This document shows positions 22,163-32,474 of a stretch of 64,000 nucleotides of DNA, piece by piece (within the stretch, counting starts at the first letter, position 1; each line of letters begins with the position of its first letter). Under the pieces are notes generated by a model. It saw only the letters and a list, made by a program, of their open reading frames with translations. It did no database searches and was not told where the DNA came from. The DNA is from Molanna angustata (taxonomy: Eukaryota > Arthropoda > Insecta > Trichoptera > Molannidae): the NCBI GenBank assembly GCA_963576475.1, contig OY754982.1:7820458-7884457 (forward strand), given 5' to 3'. The translations under genes were made by a program, and so were the position numbers.

Positions 22163-22737
22163 GCCGACCGCCGTGGCACAGTTGGTAAGCCGTTCGGTTT
22201 CTGTGCGGGCGTCCTGGTTTCGATTCCCAGCAGAGGAGAAATTTACTGTACGTCTGTTGTCGAGTGAATCAATGCAATGGTAGATCCTTGCCTCACGATA
22301 CGACGGGAAATCAAGAAATGCTTTACGGTTAAGGTGTTTAATAAATATATTTTGTATCCTTTCGATACGGTTTATGTGTGTTGCGTAATGGGGAGACCAG
22401 ACAGGAGATACGTATTCCAGGATAGGGCGAATCAGGGAAAAATAAAGAAGTTTGAGCGTTTTCAAGTTTGTGAATGGTTTGCTGGTTCTGAATAAAAATC
22501 CAAGCATTCTGTAAGCCTTATCTATAATGCAGTCGATGTGTAAGTTAAACCTAAGTTTGGTGTCCATAATAACACCAAGGTCTCTAACGTTATCACTAGA
22601 AGCAATAGGTTTACCATTGAGAGTATATTGAAAGGCTATGTGAGATAGTTTGCGAGAGAAACTAATTTTATGGCATTTTGTGACGTTAATTAAGTGGTTG
22701 TTATTTCTGCAGTAATCAGATAGTTTGTCATGATCCG
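22163..22737. mobile_element. Chimeric retro-insertion: tRNA-like head plus inverted LINE piece
   Basis: Bounded by a 21-bp duplication (ATGGAGT[A/T]CTATAATATCTTA at 22142-22162 and 22738-22758). The left part, 22163-22250, is a plus-strand tRNA-like head (GTGGCACAGTTGGTAAGC as A box, GGTTTCGATTCCC as B box). The right part, 22262-22737, is a minus-strand LINE RT end. Both lie inside one duplication, so they arrived as one insertion, perhaps by template switching during reverse transcription. Confidence 0.65.
22262..22737 (-). pseudogene. LINE RT fragment (Jockey/CR1 group)
   Basis: The minus frame encodes DKLSDYCRNNNHLINVTKCH, then HIAFQYTLNGKPI, then VRDLGVIMDTKLRFNLHID, then KLLYFSLIRPILEYVSPVWS, then INRIERIQNIFIKHLN, stopping near LDNRRTV. 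RDLGV..D.KL.F..HI and ILEY.S.VWSP are group signatures. Truncated at both ends, with no YADD box and no 3' UTR. Confidence 0.75.
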
Positions 22738-22764
22738 ATGGAGTTCTATAATATCTTAAGGCAT

Positions 22765-23120
22765 TTTGTAATCCCATATGCAAAAATCGTCTGGAAGTAG
22801 AAACTGTTGAGTGCATCGAAAAAGTCGCCACGTGGATGTCTAGCAACAAGCTTAAACTGAACACAACTAAAACAGAGTTTATGTGGGTAGCTTCACCACG
22901 GCGACAGCACCTCATTGAGAGTACTCCTATCAACATCAACGGAGAAACACTCGTGCCAGCTACAAGTGTCAAATTCTTGGGTATTCACTTGGACAATAAG
23001 TTGTCACTTGACCTTCAAATCTCAAAAACGGTAAGTTCATGTTTTTTTCAACTCAGACAACTGAAAAACATTCGTCGAAATTTACCCAAGAATGAGACTA
23101 AAACACTTGTAAATTCATTG
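22765..23120 (+). pseudogene. L2/CR1-like LINE, 5' half, split by PLE-D
   Basis: Encodes ATWMSSNKLKLNTTKTEF (the stretch after YADD), then TSVKFLGIHLDNKLSLDLQI and NIRRNLPKNETKTLVNS, the same protein as the minus copy at 12796-13603. The reading frame stops where PLE-D inserted and resumes at 23782 with a 15-bp target duplication. Confidence 0.8.
23106..23120. repeat. Target-site duplication, left of PLE-D
   Basis: ACTTGTAAATTCATT, repeated exactly at 23782-23796. The uninterrupted LINE copy at 12796-13603 has the sequence once, confirming it as duplicated target. Confidence 0.85.
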
Positions 23121-23239
23121 TTTCGACGGTTACCTTGTGGTATTCCATAATTCAATTTTATTATAATATTACACCTCCCTCCTACCATAAAACCAGCATT
23201 CTATACTAATAATAACCTTGGAAAAATATTAATGAACTA

Positions 23240-23664
23240 AACCAAAGATCAATAATGAGGAAAAAAGCGGAGTTTATCAAATTTCATGCGGTGATTGCGA
23301 TGCGGTATATATAGGACAAACATCAAGAAACTTAAAAATTCGCATAAACGAACACAAAAGATGTCTCTCGAACAATAACTTTTCAGAATTCGCGAACCAC
23401 ATTACATCAACAAATCACTCATTCCACAGCCATAGTTTAAAATTATTACACCACGTCCCAAATCAAAGAATAAAATTAAACAATTTAGAAACAATAGAAA
23501 TTCATAAAAATATAAATAAAGGCAAATCATTAATTAATACAATAATATTTCCAAATTCTTCCCCTTTACTAACAATATTCCCTATAACTCCACCCCCAAT
23601 GAAAATAACCAATAATAACTCACACACCCCCACCCCCGCTCCACACTCTAATTTAGGTACCTAA
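23240..23664 (+). pseudogene. PLE-D GIY-YIG nuclease fragment
   Basis: The frame reads SGVYQISCGDCDAVYIGQTS, then LKIRINEHKR, then FANHITSTNHSFHSH, then LNNLETIEIHKN, ending after APHSNLGT. GVY, the CxxC pair, YIG and the R...EH spacing define the PLE GIY-YIG endonuclease. The RT domain is missing through 5' truncation. Confidence 0.8.
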
Positions 23665-23697
23665 TACAAAAGTCCAACATTAGTTAGTTGTAATTCG

Positions 23698-23734
23698 CCT
23701 GTCGATGGGAGTTCAGTTTCTCCCGAAACTAGTC
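23698..23734 (+). ncRNA. Hammerhead-like motif in PLE-D
   Basis: CTGTCGA (one change from CUGANGA, A6 to U), one T, helix II GGGAG/CTCCC with an 8-nt loop, then GAAAC and a palindromic helix III ACTAGT followed by C. Only the A6 position departs from the consensus. Confidence 0.55.
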
Positions 23735-23781
23735 TTGTAAACTCAATTCAAGTGGTTATAGCAATTTAATATTATAATAAA

Positions 23782-24357
23782 ACTTGTAAATTCATTCGTT
23801 GTGTCTCGGCTTGATTACTGCAACGGCATTTATGCTGGATTGCCGAAGTATCAGCTCGATAGACTACAGATGGTATTTAAAACAGCGGCAAGACTTATTT
23901 TCGGTGCAGAGAAACGATGTCACATAACTCCACTACTAAACGAATTACACTGGTTGAAGTGTCCAGAGCGAATTGATTACAAAATTTGTTTGACAGTATA
24001 TAATGCTTTGAACAACCTGGCACCAAAATATATACAAGAGCTGTGTTAGAGAAGAGATCTGTCTGGGAGGCATCTCACACTCAGGTCGTCTGGATCACAG
24101 AGTAACGATTCCTTAAAGGAGTTGGACAGAGTCAACAAAGCGGCTTACTATGACCGATGCTTTGTGTGAGTGGTTCTATTTAGTGGAATTCACTGCCTCT
24201 AGATGTCCGCAGTGCTCAAAGCAAGAGCACTTTCACTAAAGGATTAAAAACAGCTTTGTTTCAGAGAGCAACATAACATTACAACATCAGTGCCGTTGGT
24301 ATGATCTCGAATCATTAAACGGCGCTATACAAATGACTTATTATTATTATTATTATT
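23782..24357 (+). pseudogene. L2/CR1-like LINE, 3' half
   Basis: Resumes after PLE-D with SRLDYCNGIYAGLPKYQLDR, ITPLLNELHWLKCPERIDYK, YNALNNLAPKYIQEL, then an early stop near 24049; residues beyond match in other frames. The 3' end is the hairpin with AACGGCGCTATA and a (TTA)n tail to 24357. Confidence 0.8.
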
Positions 24358-25074
24358 TTACTTTGTTAACATTTAAATTAGAGTTTTTATCTGATTAATT
24401 GCCAAATAGTTGTTTTTTCTTTCAACTAACCAGTGTTTAGGTACAGATCAGAGAATCGTACGAAAATTGCGATAGCATATTTTTTTATTTAACTAGTTCC
24501 ATGTAGCACATGAGATCCAACTGTCGATAGTGATAGTATGTATAGTTGAAAAATAAGTACCAAACTATAAACCCATTAATCCATAAATCCAATGGGTTGA
24601 AACTTTGTCGATAGGTTAAGAGAATAAAATTCTCTTGAAAAAATCGATAGTTGGATAACAATTTCATCTAGAAATCGAATTAATGATATTGGAATGAAAA
24701 CCAAACGACGTACCATTATTCTGAGGTGGCTGGAATGGCTCTTTTTTTACAATTTTTATTATATCATTCATTCACAAATGACATGAAAAAAATATAAAAT
24801 TCAATTCAAACCAAATTATGTGTTCACCCAGATGTTTGAAAATTTAATGCGCAAGTACACTTTGAAAATGAAACGTCACATTAGTATGCTTATAAATGTA
24901 TTTTTTTTGGTTGTGTGAGTATTTGGTTTGGTTGTGCAGATAGCAGATATATTTCATTTAAGAATATAGTTGAAAAAATATACACAGTAAGTTATTTCAA
25001 TAACCTTAACCGTTCGATCTCCCTATGACCGTCCTATATGGAATCAAACCATGTCGAATGATCGAGTGTATAGC
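24358..25074. other. Unassigned spacer with a family R fragment
   Basis: Contains a partial family R copy at 24595-24660 (AGAGAATAAAATTCTCTTGA and TCGATAGTTGG, reverse orientation). The rest shows nothing recognisable. Confidence 0.4.
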
Positions 25075-25505
25075 TTATGACCCCTCTCCTAAACGAGCTG
25101 CTCTGGTTGAGGTGTCCAGAGCGAATAAATTACAAAGTGTGCTTTATGGTTTTCAAGGCTATGCATGACTAGGCTCCGCACTATATTCGAGTACTGTGTC
25201 AGAGAATTGTACCAACAGAGAGACGCTTAACATAGAGATCGTCAGATTCGCAGCATACCAAATTTTTAAAGGAATTGGATAGAGCCAATGAAGCGGTTTA
25301 CTTTGATCGGGGTTTCAGTGTAAACGGACCTATCAAATGGAACAAATTGCCGTCTAAAGTGCGTGGAGATCAGAGTTTTGGGGTCTTCAAAAAATAGTTT
25401 AAGACATCTGTTTCGCAGAGCCAAAAAATAACCAAAAGCGCCCTTAGAATGGTCTTTTACCATAAAAAGCGCTGTAAAAATTTGATTTTTATTATTATAA
25501 AAGCC
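25075..25505 (+). pseudogene. L2/CR1-like LINE 3' fragment, decayed
   Basis: Translating in pieces gives LLNELLWLRCPERIN-like and PIKWNKLPSKVRGDQ-like segments, the same region as in the copy at 12796-13603, with many stops and shifts. It ends in the hairpin AAAAGCGCCC...AAAGCGCTGT and an ATTATTATT tail. More diverged than the others. Confidence 0.65.
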
Positions 25506-26029
25506 GCTATTCTCAGTCGTGATGATGAAGAAGAATAAAGATTGATCCACTTTGCCTACTCCGATAGGGACACAGCATGATTGTATTTTTTAATAGGTAG
25601 ATAAATAATTTGCTTTAAAAAAGAAACGCATGCTACATGATGTTGATCGTGTAGATACTCTTCAGAAGTATTTGCTGCCAAAAAAATAAAACGCATTTTG
25701 GACAAACGCCAAAGATTTTGTATGAAAACATGAACAGGCAGATTTTACTCATTAAACTTAAATCGAAAACCCAATCATTGTTTTCTACTTTCACTGTTTT
25801 GTTATTCAAAATAAACACTTCTTTTAAAACTGCTTATATTATTCCATCATAACTCTTGTATGCCCACATTTCTCTGTCCTATTCATATGCCAAGTTTTAA
25901 ATATACGACAAGCAGGTCTTGAATCATAAAACGTGAAAATGTATCGATCGACTTTGTCAATGAAAAATCCGCAAGTATAAAATAAATTAAGTAGTTGTGG
26001 ATAATTTACGTAGTAGAATTCCATTTTAA
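25506..26029. other. Unassigned spacer
   Basis: Nothing recognised. Confidence 0.3.
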
Positions 26030-26924
26030 ATTATATTAAAATAAAACAATTTGTTTTAGATTCTACGTGTATTTATAAGTTCGTCGATAGCTATTTCGCC
26101 TTGCTAGGGCATCTTCAAGACTATGACGGCGTGGAGTTTCTGTCGGGTTATATAGGTAGAGGGTTGAGCTTACAATTTTTTTTTGATTGGTCAGTATCTA
26201 TAAACAGAGTATTAAACAATGGCAGTGGGTGGAGACTATAGTTAGACTTGACAATTGACTGACCAATCCCTAAATATGTTTGTATACAGGTAGTTATATT
26301 TGTTTATTGATATAGTTCTAAGAATTTTATTTTATTAGTGGGTTATTTTCTAGGTATAATGTTTGTTTATTTGTGGATATTACAATATAATATGTATTTT
26401 GCGGTACAGGTAGATAGAGGTAGTTATATTGTTTTATTGATGTATTTCTTATGTATTTATTTATTTATATAATGGCTATTCTTTTGATGTTAAAATATTT
26501 GAATTTTGAGAGGTTCCAGGGAAGAAGTGTGGTGAAGGTTGGATATGTAGATTATTTTGGTGACGTCTCGGTGGCAGGATTATGGATCTGAAACAATGAA
26601 TTATTTTGGCAGAATCAAATCTATAGATTGTTAATTTCTAGATGGGATGACTTCAATTAGTGGCGATTTGTAGATATTAATTTGTTCATTGATTATGTTA
26701 TAATTTTTATTATGTTTTGAAATTTCTAACTGTTCAAGAATATTCAGTCTTAAGCCCTTTTTTGAAAAGTGTAGTGGTAGTGGTTTATTGTTCGAGTCGA
26801 TTTTGTGGTTGTTTTCAATTAGGTGTTTAGCAAATTGCGAATCGGTTTTGTTATTATGCCATGACTTTTTGTGTTCGTTGAACCTTTCTTCTATACTTCT
26901 ACCAGTTTGGCCTATGTAAATGGC
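26030..26924 (-). pseudogene. PLE-C truncated inverted copy (GIY-YIG end and 3' UTR)
   Basis: The minus strand encodes AIYIGQTGRSIEERFNEHKK, then FAKHLIENNHKIDS, then LRLNILEQLEISK, with no RT. Truncation falls inside the YIG motif, so the GVY half and the first Cys pair are lost and this copy cannot make the nuclease. It continues through the 3' UTR, including a degenerate hammerhead-like motif at about 26097-26128. Confidence 0.8.
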
Positions 26925-27029
26925 AAAACACAAGACAAGCAAACACAAGACAAGCAAAACACAAGACAAGCAAAAACAAGCAAAACACAAAAACAAGCAA
27001 AACACAAGACAAGCAAAACACAAGACAAG
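26925..27029. repeat. CAAGACAAGCAAAACA minisatellite
   Basis: Repeats of CAAGACAAG and CAAAACA units, about 105 bp, at the inner junction of the inverted PLE-C copies. It may derive from slippage at the junction or be filler sequence added during integration. Confidence 0.75.
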
Positions 27030-29104
27030 ATATTACAGAAATTATTGATAAAAAATACATAATTCAGAAAAACAAGATAGAAAGACTAATAAAAAAACAA
27101 ACTCCACCACAACCAGCTCTAGATACCGCGGAAAAAAACACATTTTTTAAAAAAACTTTTAACTTGTCATCCACTGAATTTAGTAAAGAAGAAATCCAAC
27201 TTCTTGATAAAGGATTCAAATATAATATTCCCGAAAAAGCAGGGCTAACGCAAATTGAAACAATAGCAGTTGACACTGAAATAGCCCTTACTAACACAAA
27301 TCAACCAAATTCACTTAAACATCAAATTGCCGAAACAATTAAAAAAGAAATAAAATTAATTAAATCATCACCATCATTTGTACATAATGAAAAAATAGTT
27401 TTGAATAAAATATCAAAAAAGATAAAAGAAAACAACTTAATAGTAACAAAAGCAGACAAAGGCAATTCGGTAGTCATCTTAAATAAAGCCGATTATGAAA
27501 ATAAAATGTCGGAATTTATTAATCCAAACGACTTTAATGAACTAAAAAAAGATCCAACACCTCAACTCGCAAAACGCATTAGATCCATCATAAATGACAG
27601 TAACGCCTTATATCCAAAAACTTACCAAAAGAATAAACTAATAGAAATGAACCCAAGACCCCCACTCTTACACGGACAACCTAAAATCCATAAACAAAGT
27701 ATTCCTATAAGACCAATTGTCTCATTCATCAACTCACCCACTTCAAAAATAGCCAAAGATATTAATAACCTCTTCAAACAATATACAAATTTTAAACCAG
27801 ATAACAGTATAAAAAATTCAGTCCAACTCGTTAACAAAATCAAAGACATACACCTCCCAACAAATTGTAAACTAATCTCACTAGACGTAGTAAGCTTATT
27901 CACCAACATACCGATAAAAGATACCCTAGAAATCATAAAAAATACCCTGGAAAAAAGAAATGTTCAACCCATTATAGCAGACGAGATCTACGAAATAATG
28001 AAAATTTGCATAGAGTCAAACTACTTCTCCTATAAAGATAAATTTTATGAACAAAAAGACGGAGTCCCCATGGGATCACCTCTAAGCCCCTTATTAGCAG
28101 AACTATTTATGGACCATATAGAGAATAAACTACTAAAAAATTCAATTTCAAAAAAATGTATTATATATTACTATCGGTATGTAGACGATATACTTATCGG
28201 TTTCAATGGAACAAACCGACAATTAGACCAATTCCTTAACTTAGCTAACTCACTACATACAAATATTTCATTTACACTAGAAACAGAAAAGGACTGCAAA
28301 ATCAACTTCCTAGACCTATGCATACAAAGAACCAATAATAGACACTCTTTTGACATATACCGAAAACCCACATACACAGATACCACTATACACGAAAAAT
28401 CTTTACACCCATGGTCTCACAAGCTCGCTGCATATAACTCAATGCTATATAGGTTAATTAACATCCCACTTGATAAACACAAGTTTGATACAGAATACAA
28501 AACAATAGAGACAATCGGAATAAACAATGGTTTTTCAAAAAATATCATTAAAAACCTATTTAATAAACAAATGAACAAGCACACACTACGACAATTTTAT
28601 CCAAAACATCAACCCTCTAAAACCAATTTTAAATGTATCAACTACGCAGGCAATATTTCATTAAAACTAGGGAAAAAACTTAGAAACTATGGAATTAACG
28701 TAACCTACAGAACTAACAATAATATCGGAATGACAATAAAAAATTCTAAAGACAAAATCGATAACATTAAAAAAAGCGGTGTGTACAAAATAACCTGCGA
28801 TGACTGTGATGCCATTTACATAGGCCAAACTGGTAGAAGTATAGAAGAAAGGTTCAACGAACACAAAAAGTCATGGCATAATAACAAAACCGATTCGCAA
28901 TTTGCTAAACACCTAATTGAAAACAACCACAAAATCGACTCGAACAATAAACCACTACCACTACACTTTTCAAAAAAGGGCTTAAGACTGAATATTCTTG
29001 AACAGTTAGAAATTTCAAAACATAATAAAAATTATAACATAATCAATGAACAAATTAATATCTACAAATCGCCACTAATTGAAGTCATCCCATCTAGAAA
29101 TTAA
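27030..29104 (+). CDS. PLE-C polyprotein: reverse transcriptase plus GIY-YIG endonuclease (5'-partial)
   Basis: An open frame of about 690 codons; no ATG start is visible and the frame runs in from the minisatellite, so the N-terminus is missing. Numbering from the TTG at 27164, RT motifs are: TKADKGNSVVILNK; HGQPKIHKQSIPIRPIVSF; SLDVVSLFTNI (catalytic D241); DGVPMGSPLSPLLAELFMD; YRYVDDILIGF (D341, D342); INFLDLCI; IYRKPTYTD. The C-terminal nuclease has GVYKITCDDCDAIYIGQTGR (residues 539-558) with paired Cys 545/548, then an R...EH motif. PLEs encode this RT-EN pair to nick DNA and copy their RNA. Frame is uninterrupted to TAA at 29102-29104. Confidence 0.85.
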
Positions 29105-29613
29105 CAATCTATAGATTTGATTCTGCCAAAATAATTCATTGTTTCAGATCCATAATCCTGCCACCGAGACGTCACCAAAATAATCTACATATCCAACCTT
29201 CACCACACTTCTTCCCTGGAACCTCTCAAAATTCAAATATTTTAACATCAAAAGAATAGCCATTATATAAATAAATAAATACATAAGAAATACATCAATA
29301 AAACAATATAACTACCTCTATCTACCTGTACCGCAAAATACATATTATATTGTAATATCCACAAATAAACAAACATTATACCTAGAAAATAACCCACTAA
29401 TAAAATAAAATTCTTAGAACTATATCAATAAACAAATATAACTACCTGTATACAAACATATTTAGGGATTGGTCAGTCAATTGTCAAGTCTAACTATAGT
29501 CTCCACCCACTGCCATTGTTTAATACTCTGTTTATAGATACTGACCAATCAAAAAAAAATTGTAAGCTCAACCCTCTACCTATATAACCCGACAGAAACT
29601 CCACGCCGTCATA

Positions 29614-29645
29614 GTCTTGAAGATGCCCTAGCAAGGCGAAATAGC
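29614..29645 (+). ncRNA. Degenerate hammerhead-like motif in PLE-C 3' region
   Basis: TTGAAGA (C3 to U), then T, helix II GCC/GGC with loop CTAGCAA, then GAAA, but TAGCTATC in place of an ACGU-type helix III. The 5' core and GAAA fit; helix III does not. Probably inactive or fold-altered. The mirror copy is on the minus strand near 26097-26128. Confidence 0.4.
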
Positions 29646-29787
29646 TATCGACGAACTTATAAATACACGTAGAATCTAAAACAAATTGTTTTATTTTAAT
29701 ATAATATAAAATAAATCTTAAAATGTAAGAAAACTTAAATAAGTCATGAAATATATATTATCTCAATTTGAAGATAAGCTTAACATT

Positions 29788-30002
29788 GTCGGCCCTCGTG
29801 GCTCAGTTGGTTGGATATCTGACTGCTGATCCAAGGGTCCCGGGTTCGATTCCCGGTGGAGACACAGTTTTTAAAATTGTGTTTTCAGTCTGGATCTGTG
29901 AGACGATTAATACCGTAAGTCTCCAGAATGTGGCAACTTGTTATTGGGTGCGTGTTAAATAATTATTTGACATAGTACCTGTTAGTTGCCCGAGAAGCTA
30001 TA
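29788..30002 (+). repeat. tRNA-derived SINE-2, complete copy
   Basis: The head GGCCCTCGTGGCTCAGTTGG (A-box region) and GGGTTCGATTCCCGG (B-box region with a paired T-arm CCGGG/CCCGG) look like a tRNA, but the acceptor stem does not pair, so this is a SINE promoter, not a tRNA gene. The body contains TTTTCAGTCTGGATCTGTGA and ends TTGCCCGAGAAGCT, followed at once by the A/T-rich tail. RNA polymerase III transcription would be expected from the internal boxes. Confidence 0.8.
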
Positions 30003-30598
30003 TAAAATAAAATAAAATAAAATAAAATAAAATAAAATAAAATAAAATAAAATAAAATAAAATAAAATAAAATAAAATAAAATAAAATAAAATAAAATAA
30101 AATAAAATAAAATAAAATAAAATAAAATAAAATAAAATAAAATAAAATAAAATAAAATAAAATAAAATAAAATAAAATAAAATAAAATAAAATAAAATAA
30201 AATAAAATAAAATAAAATAAAATAAAATAAAATAAAATAAAATAAAATAAAATAAAATAAAATAAAATAAAATAAAATAAAATAAAATAAAATAAAATAA
30301 AATAAAATAAAATAAAATAAAATAAAATAAAATAAAATAAAATAAAATAAAATAAAATAAAATAAAATAAAATAAAATAAAATAAAATAAAATAAAATAA
30401 AATAAAATAAAATAAAATAAAATAAAATAAAATAAAATAAAATAAAATAAAATAAAATAAAATAAAATAAAATAAAATAAAATAAAATAAAATAAAATAA
30501 AATAAAATAAAATAAAATAAAATAAAATAAAATAAAATAAAATAAAATAAAATAAAATAAAATAAAATAAAATAAAATAAAATAAAATAAAATAAAAA
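30003..30598. repeat. (TAAAA)n pentanucleotide tract, ~119 copies
   Basis: A nearly perfect 596-bp pentamer array that grows out of the 3' tail of SINE-2. It creates a 219-codon minus-strand ORF made of a repeated FYFIL phrase, which is not a gene. Confidence 0.97.
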
Positions 30599-30869
30599 AA
30601 TTACCTAAATACCTTGACCCAGTCGAAGACAGCATTGCCAAGCTTCTTTGATCGAGTTAAAATCGAAAGATGGAATACTTAGCACTATCACTCTACTACT
30701 TCCAAATACATAGTACAAATAACTTATAATCACCCCCATAGAAAATTCGAGAGATTTTTTTTTATTTGAAAAAATAGGCAACGTACAATAATATTTTTTT
30801 AAACAAATATAATAAATAAGAATGGCAACATAAGTAGTTGTAACTTAATCAGCCCACCTTTGATTTCAT
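30599..30869. other. Unassigned spacer
   Basis: No recognised feature. Confidence 0.3.
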
Positions 30870-32152
30870 GGTGCATTGTACTCACTGCTGGTAACAAAAA
30901 AAAATATTCCTGTCTTCGTGGCTCCTAAAAAGAGTCCTGGACATACAGAATGTGTCCACAGACCTGATCTTTTCCAAATTATTATACGTGGTAAGGCATC
31001 GGTACGGTGGCGAATTCTGAGCGGCATTAGTGTTTTTTTTTGTCTAAAAAGAACGTTGAGGTGTGTCATGTTCGTCTGATTGGTATGTTGAAGTTAATAA
31101 TTTCCAGAAGGTCTTTACAGTCAATATTGAGGTTTATTATGTCATAAAGGTACATTAAGTCTGAGGTCGTTCGTCTTGTTTGTAAAGTCTGCAATTCATG
31201 TTTGTAGTTATTACCAAATTTGTACTTCATATGTTTCAAAAATATTTGTTGTATTCGTTCTATACTGTTAATATAAATATTATATTGTGGATTCCAGAAG
31301 ACTGACGCATGCTCCAATTGACTTCTAACAATTGTGTTATATAGTAAGATAAATGTTTTCACTTGTGTGAATGGTTTGCATACTCTCATCAGGAATCCCA
31401 ACATTTTATAAGCTTTCAGTGTAATTGTGTCAATGTGTTTATCAAATAAAAGTTTACTGTCCAGTTGTATGCCTAAGTCTCTACAGTCTGATTTCTTATC
31501 AATCGTTTCCCTATTGATTGTGTATGTGTATTGTATTGGACTCTTTTTCCTAGAGAATGTAATGGAGTGACATTTTTTTACATTTAGTAACAGCTTATTC
31601 GAGACACAATAAGAAGTTAGTCTATCTAGGTCAAGTTGAAAGTCCTCACAGTCAGTAATGTCTATAACAGTTTTGTAGATTTTAATATCGTCAGCGTATA
31701 ATATGTACTGTTCCTGAAGCATAATCCAATGTCATATAATATATGTAAATATTAAATAAGAGAAGCCCCAAATGGGAACCTTGAGGTACACCCGATGGCA
31801 CCTGTGTTGCAGACGATAGATGACCACCGTACTCTACTATTTGGCTTCTATTAATAAGGTATTATTTTAGCCACCTAAGAAGATCACCGTGAATACCCAA
31901 AAGTTTTAGCTTCTTAGTCAGAATTAGATGGTCCACTTTATCAAAGGCTTTTGAGTAGTCTGTATATATTGCGTCAGTTTGTCTTTTGTCATCAAGGTTG
32001 TCATGAATTTCGTTTAGAAAGACATTTAAATTTATATTAGTAGAACGTCCCCTAACAAAACCGTGTTGTTTAGGATCTAAATGAATTTTGACCGCAAAGT
32101 ACATTTGATCGTACAATGTTATTTTGTAAAACTTTGAGATGACATGACACAT
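30870..32152 (-). pseudogene. Jockey/CR1-group LINE RT fragment, ~1.3 kb
   Basis: The minus strand encodes, in order: DPKQHGFVRGRSTNINLNV, YTDYSKAFDKVDHLIL (motif A), a damaged motif B zone near 31722-31862, YILYADDIKIYKTV (motif C), LLNVKKCHSITFSRKKSP, CRDLGIQLDSKLLFDKHID, LEHASVFWNPQYN, INSIERIQQIFLKHM, then further decayed C-terminus. Frameshifts break it at about 31722 and near 31070. It is the largest RT piece of this family here and related to the disrupted copy at 62235-63680, which shares the IERI...FL.HM.YKFGNNYKHE segment. Confidence 0.8.
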
Positions 32153-32474
32153 TGTATCTATGATTGTTTTTCAAATGTCATTAAGTATATTATTTATCTA
32201 ACAGTTTTATTAAATCAAAATTTTGATAAGAGGTCTCAGAGGTTATTTCCCAATATCTTTTATTTTGTGCATCTGATCATTGTGTTTCAAGTTGGTTGAA
32301 ACACACCATCCTATTTTAAGTGAAGTAGTGCTGTGCAAAACTTTTATGTGTTAACGGGGTACACAATTGACCCACTACATTTTGTCTATCACTCGCCACA
32401 CGTACAAAGGCATGGTGCGACCTTCCAATGTCCTTATGTATTTGAAATTGCACATTTTTTTTATAAATACTTTC
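32153..32474. other. Unassigned spacer
   Basis: Nothing recognised. Confidence 0.3.

Larger units (their letters stand above)
23121..23781 (+). mobile_element. Penelope-like element PLE-D, 5'-truncated
   Basis: A 661-bp insertion within an L2-like LINE. It holds a GIY-YIG coding end, a terminal region with a hammerhead-like motif, and a 16-bp inverted pair near its ends (TTTTATTATAATATTA at 23157-23172, complement at 23767-23782). The first ~35 bp before the inverted pair may be a remnant of an inverted terminal copy. Different family from PLE-A, B and C by sequence. Confidence 0.8.
26030..29705 (+). mobile_element. Penelope-like element PLE-C with 895-bp inverted arms
   Basis: The right copy (plus) begins near 27030 and runs through an RT plus GIY-YIG frame to 29104 and a 3' UTR. 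The left arm, 26030-26924, is the reverse complement of 28811-29705, both 895 bp long, covering the GIY-YIG end and 3' UTR. Between them lies a short minisatellite. The layout is the PLE habit of a 5'-truncated inverted copy joined to a longer one. The two arms show no difference that I could see, so the insertion looks recent. Confidence 0.85.

Noticed and set aside
22160..22972. 270-codon minus ORF as one protein
   Set aside because: It runs across a MITE remnant, an inverted LINE piece and antisense L2-like sequence; only 22262-22737 is real RT.
29788..29866. Functional tRNA gene
   Set aside because: Good A and B boxes and T-arm, but no acceptor pairing, and a SINE body follows that is shared with 12583-13690.
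29982..30641. 219-codon minus-strand ORF of repeated FYFIL
   Set aside because: Pure consequence of the (TAAAA)n tract.
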